From contig NZ_CP059493.1 of NCBI RefSeq assembly GCF_014042015.1, forward strand, positions 1,860,001 to 1,924,000: 64,000 nucleotides of DNA, written 5' to 3'. The translations under genes and the position numbers were made by a program. The stretch comes from Actinotalea sp. JY-7876 (GTDB lineage Bacteria > Actinomycetota > Actinomycetes > Actinomycetales > Cellulomonadaceae). The number at the start of each line of letters is the position of its first letter. The stretch's first letter is position 1. The notes under the pieces were generated by a model, which made no database searches, had not been told where the DNA came from, and worked only from the letters and a program-made list of their open reading frames with translations. Below are positions 25,223-32,613 of the stretch, piece by piece.

Positions 25223-26140
25223 TCAGTGCCGCCTCGCGGTGCGGCCCGTGATCTCCTCGAGCACCCTCAGCACCGCGATCGAGTCCTCGTGCCCGTGCCC
25301 CGCGGCCAGCGCCATGGTGTTGAGGTGCTGGGCCGCCGGGCCGACGGCGAGCGGCACGCCGAGGCTGTCGGCGAGACGGAGCGCGAGGCCGTTGTCCTTG
25401 TGCATCAGGTGCAGCGAGAACGTCGGGCTGAAGTCGCCCGCCACCGCGCGCGGCGCGACGTCTCGGAAGAGCCCGCTCACCGACGCCGCCCCGGAGTCCA
25501 GTAGCGTGTCCACGAACATGCCAGGGTCGACGCCCGCCGCCTCGGCCAGGAGCAGCACCTCCGCCGTGGCGGCGTTGATGGTGCCGAGCATGAGGTTGTT
25601 GAGCAGCTTGATCGTCTGTCCCGCACCGACCGGGCCGGCGAGCAGGATCCGTGCCGCCACGGGCGCGAGAGCCCGTCGCGCCGTCTCCAGGACGTCCTCG
25701 TCCCCGCCGACCGCCAGCGTCCAGCGGCCCACCGCCTCGGGCCGCCCGAGGACCGGGCAGTCGGCGTAGCGGCCGCCCGCCGCGCGGAGCAGCTCGTCGC
25801 TGCGCCGCGCGGTGGCGGGGTCGATCGTGCTCGTGTCGAGGACCGTCGGGGCGGGCCGCCGCGACGCCGCGACCTGCGCGACGACGTCGGCGACGACGTC
25901 CGGCGTCGGCAGCGAGAGCACGACCACGTCGCAGCGGTCCACGAGGTCGGCGAGGTCCTGCGCCAGCGCGACGCCGGCGGTGGCGGCACGGTCGCGCGCC
26001 CCCGGATCCGGGTCGTAGGCGAGAACGCCGTCCAGGACGCGGGCGATGGGCAGCCCCATCGCCCCGAGTCCGACCACGCCGACGCGGGCGCCGCCGGCGG
26101 TGCCCGCCGGTCGGGTTGCACCGCCGGTGGGTGTGGTCAT
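25223..26140 (-). CDS. 2-hydroxyacid dehydrogenase of the 3-hydroxyisobutyrate/tartronate semialdehyde reductase family
   Basis: A 305-residue NAD(P)-dependent beta-hydroxyacid dehydrogenase. The Rossmann motif GVVGLGAMGLPIA is near residue 20. The family segment DTSTIDPATAR and the region VGAGQTIKLLNNLMLGTINAATAEVL, with the catalytic lysine in IKLLNN, follow. The typical substrate-binding residues DCPVLGRPEAV differ slightly from the usual DAPVSGG. It is coupled (ATGA) to the larA homologue upstream, which suggests the two handle related hydroxy acids. Confidence 0.78.
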   Translation of the reverse strand: MTTPTGGATRPAGTAGGARVGVVGLGAMGLPIARVLDGVLAYDPDPGARDRAATAGVALAQDLADLVDRCDVVVLSLPTPDVVADVVAQVAASRRPAPTVLDTSTIDPATARRSDELLRAAGGRYADCPVLGRPEAVGRWTLAVGGDEDVLETARRALAPVAARILLAGPVGAGQTIKLLNNLMLGTINAATAEVLLLAEAAGVDPGMFVDTLLDSGAASVSGLFRDVAPRAVAGDFSPTFSLHLMHKDNGLALRLADSLGVPLAVGPAAQHLNTMALAAGHGHEDSIAVLRVLEEITGRTARRH

Positions 26141-27633
26141 GACGCGGGTCCTCTCGTGTCGGTGGTCGGCACATCATGGCGGGATGCCTGGGCGAGGGCC
26201 TCCGGACCGTCCTTGAGGCACAGGTGCACGGCCGCCGTCCGGAAGGCGCGGGGCAGCGCGAGGACCCGCGGCTGCGGGCCGACGTACTTGCGCTTCGCGT
26301 CCGCGAGGGCCTCCTCGAACGTCGCCCGGGTCTTCATCCCCATGCCTCGCGCGTACCCCGGCTCGCGCGCGCCCACGAGGTACACGGCCGACGTGTTCAT
26401 CTCGGCGATGTGACCGGAACTGATCATCGAGAACCCGTGGAACGGGTGGAACCCGTAGCCGAAGCGGTAGCGGCGGATCAGCTCCGCGTCGGTAGCCAGC
26501 AGCTCCGCGTAGGCGTTGACGTCGGGGAGCTGCTGGTTGCCGTTCGTCTGGAACATGTCGTAGATCGCGCGGTAGCCCGTGAACAGCTCGTCGTGGAACC
26601 AGCCGTCGCAGATCGAGGACGCGATGATGACGCAGTTGTCGGCCAGGACGCGCTTGTGCCGCACGACCTGGGCCGAGATGGCCTGCATGATCATGAGCGG
26701 GTTGGTGCCCATGCCGTCGCCGTAGTGGAACGACTGCGGCAGGCCGAACACCATCACGTCGTACTTCTGCTCGGCGAACGGCACGAAGGTCCGCCGGTCC
26801 GCGACGGGCCACGACGCGCGTTGCACGCTCTCCGCGTCGCCCGCGTGCACCGCGATCTGCCGCGCGCGCGTGTCCAGCACCGCGTCGACGCAGAAGAGCC
26901 TGCGTCCCATCCGCTCCTCGATGTGGCGCCCGATCTGCTCGAACTTGCTGCGCATCAGCGAGCGATGGCTCACGGGCGTGAAGTCCGGCCGGTGCATGAC
27001 CTTGGGGACGTGGTGCGCGGCGATGCAGCGCCAGTGGGTGATGCCCGTCGCGATGTGCTTGTACGCACCGGAGTAGCCGCCGTACGGGTTGCCGAGGGTG
27101 TGCCCGATCATCACGACGACGTCGGCTTCGAACACGGCACGGTTCACGATGACCGGGTCCCCCTGGGCCGTGCGGCCGAGGTCGACGAGGTTCGCCTCGT
27201 CCTCGCTGTCGTGGTTGACGAGGCGGCCGCCGGAGAACTCGGCGTAGAGGTCCGGGCCGAGGATGCCCCGCAGCTCCGCCTCGGTGTTCTTGGCGTGCAG
27301 CCCGTTGGAGCACAGCAGCAGGATGTCGCCGGGCGCCACCCCGGCCGCCTCCAGCTCGTCGAGCACGAGGCGGATCGCGACGCGCCGGTGCGAGGTCGCG
27401 TGCTCCCCTCCCTTCACGCGGTCGGGGAAGACGATGACGACGCGCGAGCCGGGACCCGCCTGCTCGCCGATCGGCGGGAGACCCAGCGGCGCGCGCAGGG
27501 CGGCGCGGGTGGCACCGATCGGGTCCGGGAGGAACGCCGGGTCCGCGACGGTCTCCCCCGGCACGAACACGTCGGTGTCGTCCGGCAGCTCCGCCGTCAT
27601 GGTCCCGTGGCCGTACTCGAGGTCGACCTTCAT
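26137..27633 (-). CDS. LarA-like nickel-dependent hydroxyacid racemase/epimerase homologue (divergent)
   Basis: A 498-residue LarA superfamily protein (DUF2088 type), longer than the roughly 425 residues of lactate racemase. Lys192 in GAYKHIATG aligns with the lysine that binds the nickel-pincer nucleotide, and His208 keeps the same 16-residue spacing seen in LarA. His113 and His178 are likely partners. The usual S-D-x-T-R phosphate motif is PDRVK here and GTHR is SNGLHAKN, so it belongs to a divergent subgroup whose substrate is unknown. The ATG at 27633 follows AAGGAG. It is divergent from larE/larBC, which make the cofactor. Confidence 0.75.
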   Translation of the reverse strand: MKVDLEYGHGTMTAELPDDTDVFVPGETVADPAFLPDPIGATRAALRAPLGLPPIGEQAGPGSRVVIVFPDRVKGGEHATSHRRVAIRLVLDELEAAGVAPGDILLLCSNGLHAKNTEAELRGILGPDLYAEFSGGRLVNHDSEDEANLVDLGRTAQGDPVIVNRAVFEADVVVMIGHTLGNPYGGYSGAYKHIATGITHWRCIAAHHVPKVMHRPDFTPVSHRSLMRSKFEQIGRHIEERMGRRLFCVDAVLDTRARQIAVHAGDAESVQRASWPVADRRTFVPFAEQKYDVMVFGLPQSFHYGDGMGTNPLMIMQAISAQVVRHKRVLADNCVIIASSICDGWFHDELFTGYRAIYDMFQTNGNQQLPDVNAYAELLATDAELIRRYRFGYGFHPFHGFSMISSGHIAEMNTSAVYLVGAREPGYARGMGMKTRATFEEALADAKRKYVGPQPRVLALPRAFRTAAVHLCLKDGPEALAQASRHDVPTTDTRGPAS

Positions 27634-27654
27634 GCGGGCTCCTTCGGCAGTCTG

Positions 27655-27669
27655 TGCATGTTGCATGCA
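27655..27669. promoter_or_regulatory. Palindromic operator TGCATG-ttg-CATGCA
   Basis: A perfect inverted repeat with 6-bp arms and 3-bp centre in the 81-base gap between the divergent larA homologue and larE. A -10-like TATCCT follows at 27671-27676 in the larE direction, so a bound protein could block both promoters. The FCD-type GntR protein at 24491 is the nearest regulator of suitable kind; that assignment is inferred. Confidence 0.5.
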
Positions 27670-27714
27670 GTATCCTCTACGGAACGGTGCCCGGGCACCA
27701 GGCAGGAGGATGAC

Positions 27715-28644
27715 GTGGTCCGCATGGCCCCACCCGCCGCCCGCGGCGACCTCGCCGCGCGCGAGCCGGAGGAGACCTCCGCGGAGGCGGTCGAGCAGCG
27801 GATCGTCACCGCGCTGGCCCGCACCGGTGCCGACGGCCGACCCGCGTTCTCCCCCGGTTCCCCCCTCGGCGTCGCGTACTCCGGGGGCGTCGACTCCGCG
27901 GTCGTGGTCGCCGTCGCCGCACGTGCCTTCGGCGCGGGGGCGGTGCGCGCGCTGCTCGGCGTCTCGCCGTCGCTGGCGCGGCGTGAGCGCACGCTCGCGC
28001 ACGCCACCGCGGCAGGGCTCGGGGTGCAGGTCGTCGAGGTCCCCACCCACGAGATGGCCAACCCGGCGTACCGCGCCAACGCGGCCGACCGCTGCTTCCA
28101 CTGCAAGGACGAGCTCTTCACACGCATCGACGACGACCTCGTCGCGCGCCTGCGTCTGGCCGCCGTCGCCTACGGCGAGAACGCGGACGACGTGCTGCGG
28201 CCCGACCGACCCGGGTCGCGCGCCGCGAGCGCCCACGCCGTGCTGCGGCCGCTCGCTGATGCCGGCGTGACGAAGGCGGAGGTGCGCGCGGTTGCGCGCC
28301 GCCTGGGCCTGACGGTCGCCGAGAAGCCGGCCGCGCCCTGCCTCGCCTCGCGGATCCCGCACGGCGTCGAGGTCACTCCCGAGCGCCTGCGGCAGGCGGA
28401 GGCGGCCGAGGACGCCGTGCTGCGGCTCGGTTTCGCCGACTGCCGCGTGCGCCATCACGGGGAGGTCGCGCGCATCGAGGTCCCCGCCGCGGACCTCGGA
28501 CGACTCGTCGCGCCCGACGTGCGAGGCGAGCTGGTCGCGGCGGTGCGCGCGGTCGGATTCCGGTTCGTCACCGTCGACCTGGCCGGTATCCAGTCCGGCG
28601 CCTTCACCCTGCCCCTGGTCGAGGTCAGCCGTGGACCGCGATGA
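27715..28644 (+). CDS. larE: ATP-dependent sacrificial sulfur transferase LarE
   Basis: A 309-residue PP-loop protein that activates and thiolates the pyridinium dicarboxylate intermediate of the nickel-pincer cofactor. The ATP motif YSGGVDSAV is near residue 60. RCFHCKDELF and the PCLASRIPHG motif are present; the cysteine of PCLASR corresponds to the sacrificial sulfur donor of lactobacillar LarE. The GTG at 27715 is chosen because GGAGG lies six bases upstream. It overlaps larBC by 14 bases. A paralogue is at 43480. Confidence 0.85.
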   Translation: MVRMAPPAARGDLAAREPEETSAEAVEQRIVTALARTGADGRPAFSPGSPLGVAYSGGVDSAVVVAVAARAFGAGAVRALLGVSPSLARRERTLAHATAAGLGVQVVEVPTHEMANPAYRANAADRCFHCKDELFTRIDDDLVARLRLAAVAYGENADDVLRPDRPGSRAASAHAVLRPLADAGVTKAEVRAVARRLGLTVAEKPAAPCLASRIPHGVEVTPERLRQAEAAEDAVLRLGFADCRVRHHGEVARIEVPAADLGRLVAPDVRGELVAAVRAVGFRFVTVDLAGIQSGAFTLPLVEVSRGPR

Positions 28645-30136
28645 CCTGAGCGGCGTGGCCCACCTCGACCACGACCGCCTCCGGCGCCGCGGCTACCCGG
28701 AGGCCGTCCTCGCCGACGCCAAGACACCGGAGCAGCTCGGCAGGATCGCGCGCGCCCTGCGCGAGCGCGGCCCCGACCGCCTCCCGACGGTCTTCACACG
28801 GGTCGACGACGCACGGGCCGCCGCCGTGCTCGCCGAGCTGCCCGACGCGCGGTACGAGCCCGTGCCCCGCCTGGTGATCTGGCCGGCGGCACCGCCCGAG
28901 GTCAGCGGCGGCCTCGTGGTCGTGGCGTGCGCGGGCACCTCGGACCTCCCTGTCGCGACGGAGGCGGCGCTCGTCGCCTCGTCCTCGGGCCGACCGACCG
29001 AGCTGGTCGTGGACATCGGCGTCGCCGGCCTGCACCGGGTGCTGGACCGGCTCGAGCTGCTGCGCTCAGCCGCCGCGATCGTCGTCGTTGCGGGGATGGA
29101 CGGCGCCCTGCCCGGCGTGATCGCGGGACTGGTCAGCGCCCCCGTGGTGGCCGTCCCGACGTCGGTCGGCTACGGCGCCGCCTTCGGCGGTCTCGCGCCC
29201 CTGCTCACCATGCTCACGTCGTGCGCGCCGGGCGTCGCGGTCGTCAACATCGACAACGGGTACGGCGCGGGCCACCTCGCCGCGCAGATCGCGGCGCCCG
29301 CGACACCACCGGCCGCCGCTGCACCGGACACCGCGGCACCGGACACGGCCGTGGGCCGGACGCTGTGGCTCGACGCCTCCGCGGGGATCGCGGGCGACAT
29401 GCTGCTCGGCGCCCTGCTGGACGCGGGCGCACCGCTCGCGTCGGTGCAGGCGGCGGTCGACGCCGTCACCCCCGGCTCCGTCCGGCTCTCCGTGCGGCCG
29501 GTGACACGCGGCGGCCAGCGTGCGACGAAGGTCGACGTCGACGTGCTCGTGCCGGACCCGCCCCACCGCACCTGGGCCGCCGTCGAGGAGCACCTCGAGG
29601 CGGCACCGCTGCACGCCGAGACCCGCGCCCTCGCGTCGGCCGTCTTCCGGCGGCTCGCCGAGGCGGAGGGTCACGTCCACGGCGTCGACCCGGCGTCGGT
29701 GCACTTCCACGAGGTCGGGGCCCTGGACGCGATCGCGGACGTGGTCGGGACCTGCGAGGCGCTGCGCCTGCTCGGCGTCACCGAGGTCGTCGGCACGCCC
29801 GTGGCGGTGGGCAGCGGCCACGTGGACGGCGCCCACGGCCGCATGCCGGTGCCCGTGCCGGCCGTGGCGCAGCTGGCCCTCGGCTGGCCGACCACCTCCG
29901 GGGACCTGGCGAGACCCCCGGGCGACCACGAGGGGTCCGGCGGCGGCGCACTGGGCGAGCTCGCGACACCGACCGGGATGGCCCTGCTGCGCGCGCTTGC
30001 CCCCGGCTGGGGGCCGGTGCCCACCATGGTCACGGTCGCCGTGGGCGTCGGCGCCGGCACCCGGGACCCCGCAGGCCGTGCCAACGTCGTCCGCGCGGTC
30101 CTCGGGCACCGGGGAGCACCGGCGGCCGCACGGTGA
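28631..30136 (+). CDS. larBC: Fused LarB-LarC1 nickel-pincer cofactor biosynthesis protein, LarC2 absent
   Basis: A 501-residue fusion. Residues 1 to about 228 are LarB, the carboxylase/hydrolase that makes the dicarboxylated nicotinate mononucleotide; it resembles PurE, with GTSDLPVATEAAL, GMDGALPGVIAGL and VVNIDNGYGAGHLAAQIAAP. After an alanine/proline linker, residues about 246-490 are the LarC1 domain (WLDASAGIAGDMLLGAL, VHFHEVGALDAIADVVG). The protein ends at ANVVRAVLGHRG, where the paralogue at 41536 continues into LarC2 (EANVDDLDPRVW). LarC2 is needed for CTP-dependent nickel insertion in known systems, so it must come from elsewhere. The GTG start lies within larE. Confidence 0.82.
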   Translation: MDRDDLSGVAHLDHDRLRRRGYPEAVLADAKTPEQLGRIARALRERGPDRLPTVFTRVDDARAAAVLAELPDARYEPVPRLVIWPAAPPEVSGGLVVVACAGTSDLPVATEAALVASSSGRPTELVVDIGVAGLHRVLDRLELLRSAAAIVVVAGMDGALPGVIAGLVSAPVVAVPTSVGYGAAFGGLAPLLTMLTSCAPGVAVVNIDNGYGAGHLAAQIAAPATPPAAAAPDTAAPDTAVGRTLWLDASAGIAGDMLLGALLDAGAPLASVQAAVDAVTPGSVRLSVRPVTRGGQRATKVDVDVLVPDPPHRTWAAVEEHLEAAPLHAETRALASAVFRRLAEAEGHVHGVDPASVHFHEVGALDAIADVVGTCEALRLLGVTEVVGTPVAVGSGHVDGAHGRMPVPVPAVAQLALGWPTTSGDLARPPGDHEGSGGGALGELATPTGMALLRALAPGWGPVPTMVTVAVGVGAGTRDPAGRANVVRAVLGHRGAPAAAR

Positions 30137-30501
30137 GCGGCCCGGAACGCCGGTTCCCCCGCGCCGTGTACGGCGGTGGGAGGGAGCCGGACGTCCGCTT
30201 CTCCCTGGCCAACGAACGCACGTTCCTGGCCTGGATCCGGACCTCCCTCGCCCTGCTGGCCGTCGGCATCGCCCTCGAGGCCCTGCCCCTGCCGATGGAG
30301 CCGGGGCTGCGCCGGGCGGCCGCGCTCCTCTTCCTCGCGATGGGCGCCGCGACACCGGTGCAGGCGTGGTTCGGGTGGGTGCGCGTCGAGCGGGCGATCC
30401 GCCACGACCGGCCCCTGCCCGCGTCGCTCCTCGCCGCACCGCTCACGGTCGGGATCCTGCTGGCCGTGGCGCTGCTCGGCGTCGGCGTCCTCGTCGCGTG
30501 A
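30133..30501 (+). CDS. DUF202 (YidH-like) membrane protein
   Basis: A 122-residue protein with three predicted transmembrane helices. FSLANERTFLAWIRTSLALLAVGIALE is the DUF202 signature in its YidH-like form, including the conserved LANERTFLAW motif. The function is unknown. The GTG start overlaps the larBC stop (GTGA), so it is coupled to cofactor genes, and a second DUF202 protein follows. Confidence 0.78.
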   Translation: MSGPERRFPRAVYGGGREPDVRFSLANERTFLAWIRTSLALLAVGIALEALPLPMEPGLRRAAALLFLAMGAATPVQAWFGWVRVERAIRHDRPLPASLLAAPLTVGILLAVALLGVGVLVA

Positions 30502-30860
30502 GGGGCGGCGCGCGGCACGTCCCCTTCGACCCGGGGCTGCAGCCCGAGCGGACCGCGCTGGCGTGGCGGCGCACGTCGCTCACCCTCATGGTCGGACCCC
30601 TGGTCGCCGTGCGGCTGCTGGCTCCGGAGCTCCGGGCCTCCGCCGTGGTCGTCGCGGCCCTCGGAGCCCTCGGCGGGTTCGCCCTGGCCGTCGGCGCGGC
30701 ACGTCGGGACCGGCGCACCAGCGCCGCCCTCAGCGGCGTCGCCGGCTCCCCGGGCCTGCCCGGGGCGGGCCTACCCGGGGCGGGCCTCCTGCTGCTGCTC
30801 GCGACGGTGACCGCCGGGTGCGGGGCGGGCGTCGTCGTGCTCGTGCTGCTCGCCGGGTAG
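30498..30860 (+). CDS. DUF202 membrane protein, second copy
   Basis: A 120-residue relative of the preceding protein with the diverged signature LQPERTALAWRRTSLTLMVG and three predicted helices. Tandem DUF202 pairs with one ANERTFLAW and one PERTALAWRRT member are common in actinobacteria and probably form a heteromeric membrane complex (inference). The GTG start overlaps the previous stop (GTGA). Confidence 0.75.
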   Translation: MRGGARHVPFDPGLQPERTALAWRRTSLTLMVGPLVAVRLLAPELRASAVVVAALGALGGFALAVGAARRDRRTSAALSGVAGSPGLPGAGLPGAGLLLLLATVTAGCGAGVVVLVLLAG

Positions 30861-30890
30861 GCGCGAGCCCTCCGCAGCCTCAGGGCGGCG

Positions 30891-31319
30891 TCACGCCCCC
30901 GCGAGCCGCACCGTCACCGGTGTGCCCGCCTCGATCGTTCGCGACACCGTGCAGGTGCGATCGTGCGACGTCGCCAGGGCGCGCGGCAGGATCGCGCGCG
31001 CCGCGTCCCCTGCCTCGCCCTCGGGGAACGTGACCGTGAACGTCACCCGGACGTCCGTGAGGCGGTTGCCGGTCTCGTCGCGCACCTTGAGCGCCTCGAC
31101 GTCGGCCGTGAACGTCTCGGGCGTCGCCCGGCGAGCCGTCACGGCGTCGACGTCGACGGCGCTGCACCCGGCGACCGCCGCGAGGAGCAGCTCCACGGGC
31201 GTGAAGTCCGTCCCGTCGCCGCCGCCCATCCGCACGACGCCGCCGCGGTCGTTGCTCGCGACGTACACCCCCTGGCCCTCGCGCCGGAGGGACACGTGGC
31301 GTCGACTCTGCTCGCTCAT
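30891..31319 (-). CDS. OsmC-family protein
   Basis: A 142-residue OsmC/Ohr-fold protein. The key region DFTPVELLLAAVAGCSAVDVDAV holds the first conserved cysteine, and the second is in TSHDRTCTVSRTI near residue 125. These cysteines reduce organic peroxides in OsmC and Ohr. The start at 31319 is favoured over an ATG eleven codons upstream because similarity begins after it. It is divergent from the SpeD-like gene. Confidence 0.8.
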   Translation of the reverse strand: MSEQSRRHVSLRREGQGVYVASNDRGGVVRMGGGDGTDFTPVELLLAAVAGCSAVDVDAVTARRATPETFTADVEALKVRDETGNRLTDVRVTFTVTFPEGEAGDAARAILPRALATSHDRTCTVSRTIEAGTPVTVRLAGA

Positions 31320-31466
31320 CGGACGATCGTCCCACTCGCGGCGCACCGACATGACCCCACGTGACAGAGCAGCGATGACAAGGGCCGTTCGGGTGACGAC
31401 GAAACCGGGCGATGATCACCGACCGCCCGATACTCGGAGCACATCCACCCCGACCGAGGAGTCACA

Positions 31467-31808
31467 GTGCTCGACCTTGCCCCCACCATCTGCCGCCAGC
31501 GTCTCGTCGTCGAGGGCCTGTGCCGCGAGCCGATCACGGCGGAGGCCATCTCCGCGTACCTCTCGCGGCTCTCGAAGGAGATCGACATGGTCGCCCTCAT
31601 GGAGCCGGCGACGCACCAGTCGCCGCTGTACGGCTGGGCCGGGTGGATCCACTGGGAGACGTCCGGCGCGCACTTCTACGCCTGGGACGAGCCCGACCTG
31701 TTCTTCAGCGTCGACATCTACGCCTGCAAGCCGTTCTCCGTCGACGCCGTCGTGACCTACACCCGCGAGTTCTTCGACGCGACGACGGTCGTCCACAAGG
31801 AGTTCTGA
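31467..31808 (+). CDS. SpeD-like (S-adenosylmethionine decarboxylase-related) protein
   Basis: A 113-residue protein that fits the prokaryotic SpeD fold end to end: an N-terminal RQRLVVEGLC strand-helix start, a central WETSGAHFYAWDE, then FFSVDIYACKPFS. Aligning on the conserved tryptophan, the serine of ETSG falls on the pyruvoyl-forming serine and the cysteine of IYAC on the catalytic cysteine of SpeD. The residue before the serine is Thr instead of Glu, and the processing histidine is Tyr, so self-cleavage is uncertain. GTG start with GAGGAG upstream; the stop overlaps the next gene (TGATG). Confidence 0.6.
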   Translation: MLDLAPTICRQRLVVEGLCREPITAEAISAYLSRLSKEIDMVALMEPATHQSPLYGWAGWIHWETSGAHFYAWDEPDLFFSVDIYACKPFSVDAVVTYTREFFDATTVVHKEF

Positions 31809-32548
31809 TGGCACCGCACCTGGCGCTCCACTTCGACGTCACCGGCGACCTGCGGGAGTCGGCGCTCGCGTGCGAGGCCGAGGTCTTCTCCGCCTGGTAC
31901 GGCAACACCCGCGAGGAGCTCGACCTGGAGTACGGCCCGTACGACGACGACTCGGCGTTCCTCGTCCTCGCGGCCGACGACGACGTGATCGGCGCGGTCC
32001 GGCTCCTGGCCCCGGGGGGCGCCGCGGGCCTCAAGACGCTCGTCGAGCTCGACCGCGAGCCCTGGGGGGTCGACGGGAGGCGTGCGGCCGCCGCGGCCGG
32101 GCTCGACCTGTCGACGACCTGGGAGATCGCTACCCTGGGCGTGCGCCGCGACACCAAGGCCCTGAGCCAGCACCTCGGGGTGGCGCTCTACCACGGGCTG
32201 ATCAACGTGTGCCGCGCCAACGGCATGTCCGCCTACGTCGCCGTGCTCGACGAGCGCGTCCGGCGCATGCTGACCGCGGTCGGCCTGACGAGCCGCGCCC
32301 TGCCCGGCACCCGCACCGCGCCGTACCTCGGCTCGGCGGCGAGCACCCCGGTCTACACGATGTGCGCCTCGACGCTCGACGCCCAGCGGCGCGATCTGCC
32401 CGACGCGTACCGGCTCGTCACGCTCGGCGTCGGGCTCGACGGCGTCGACGTGCCGCCGCTGACCGAGTTCCGGCTGCGGCGCGACCGTTCGGCGTCGCCG
32501 GAGCGGGCCCTGCTCGACCCGCTCACCGCGGAGCCGCTCATGGCGTGA
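31808..32548 (+). CDS. GNAT/acyl-homoserine lactone synthase-like acyltransferase
   Basis: A 246-residue protein resembling LuxI/FeeM-type N-acyltransferases. EVFSAWYGNT and YDDDSAFLVLAADDDVIGAVRLLAPG correspond to the N-terminal SAM/substrate platform and the conserved arginine strand (RLLPT in LuxI). TWEIATLGVRR matches the glutamate strand (WELSRF in LuxI), with the SRF part changed. A C-terminal tail of about 45 residues is extra. It is translationally coupled to the SpeD-like gene. Its product could be an N-acyl metabolite; neither donor nor acceptor can be read from sequence. Confidence 0.5.
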   Translation: MAPHLALHFDVTGDLRESALACEAEVFSAWYGNTREELDLEYGPYDDDSAFLVLAADDDVIGAVRLLAPGGAAGLKTLVELDREPWGVDGRRAAAAAGLDLSTTWEIATLGVRRDTKALSQHLGVALYHGLINVCRANGMSAYVAVLDERVRRMLTAVGLTSRALPGTRTAPYLGSAASTPVYTMCASTLDAQRRDLPDAYRLVTLGVGLDGVDVPPLTEFRLRRDRSASPERALLDPLTAEPLMA

Positions 32549-32552
32549 CCCA

Positions 32553-32588
32553 CCGCGGCCCGACGCCGTCGTCGCGTCGGGCCCGCGG
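32553..32588. terminator. Terminator-like hairpin between convergent genes
   Basis: CCGCGGCCCGACGC (32553-32566) can pair with GCGTCGGGCCCGCGG (32574-32588) with one bulged base and a 7-base loop. It lies in the 65-base gap between the acyltransferase gene and the convergent GGDEF-EAL gene. Confidence 0.5.
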
Positions 32589-32613
32589 GGCCGACGCGAC
32601 CACGGCGACGCCC

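Noticed and set aside
26137-28458. Longer version of the larA-like protein starting at 28458
   Set aside because: The extra 275 residues are antisense to larE, the AAGGAG-preceded ATG is at 27633, and LarA-like sequence begins only there.
30100-30250. Programmed frameshift into a LarC2 domain after larBC
   Set aside because: The downstream frames encode the DUF202 signature (LANERTFLAW) immediately; no EANVDDLDPR-like LarC2 start is present in any frame.
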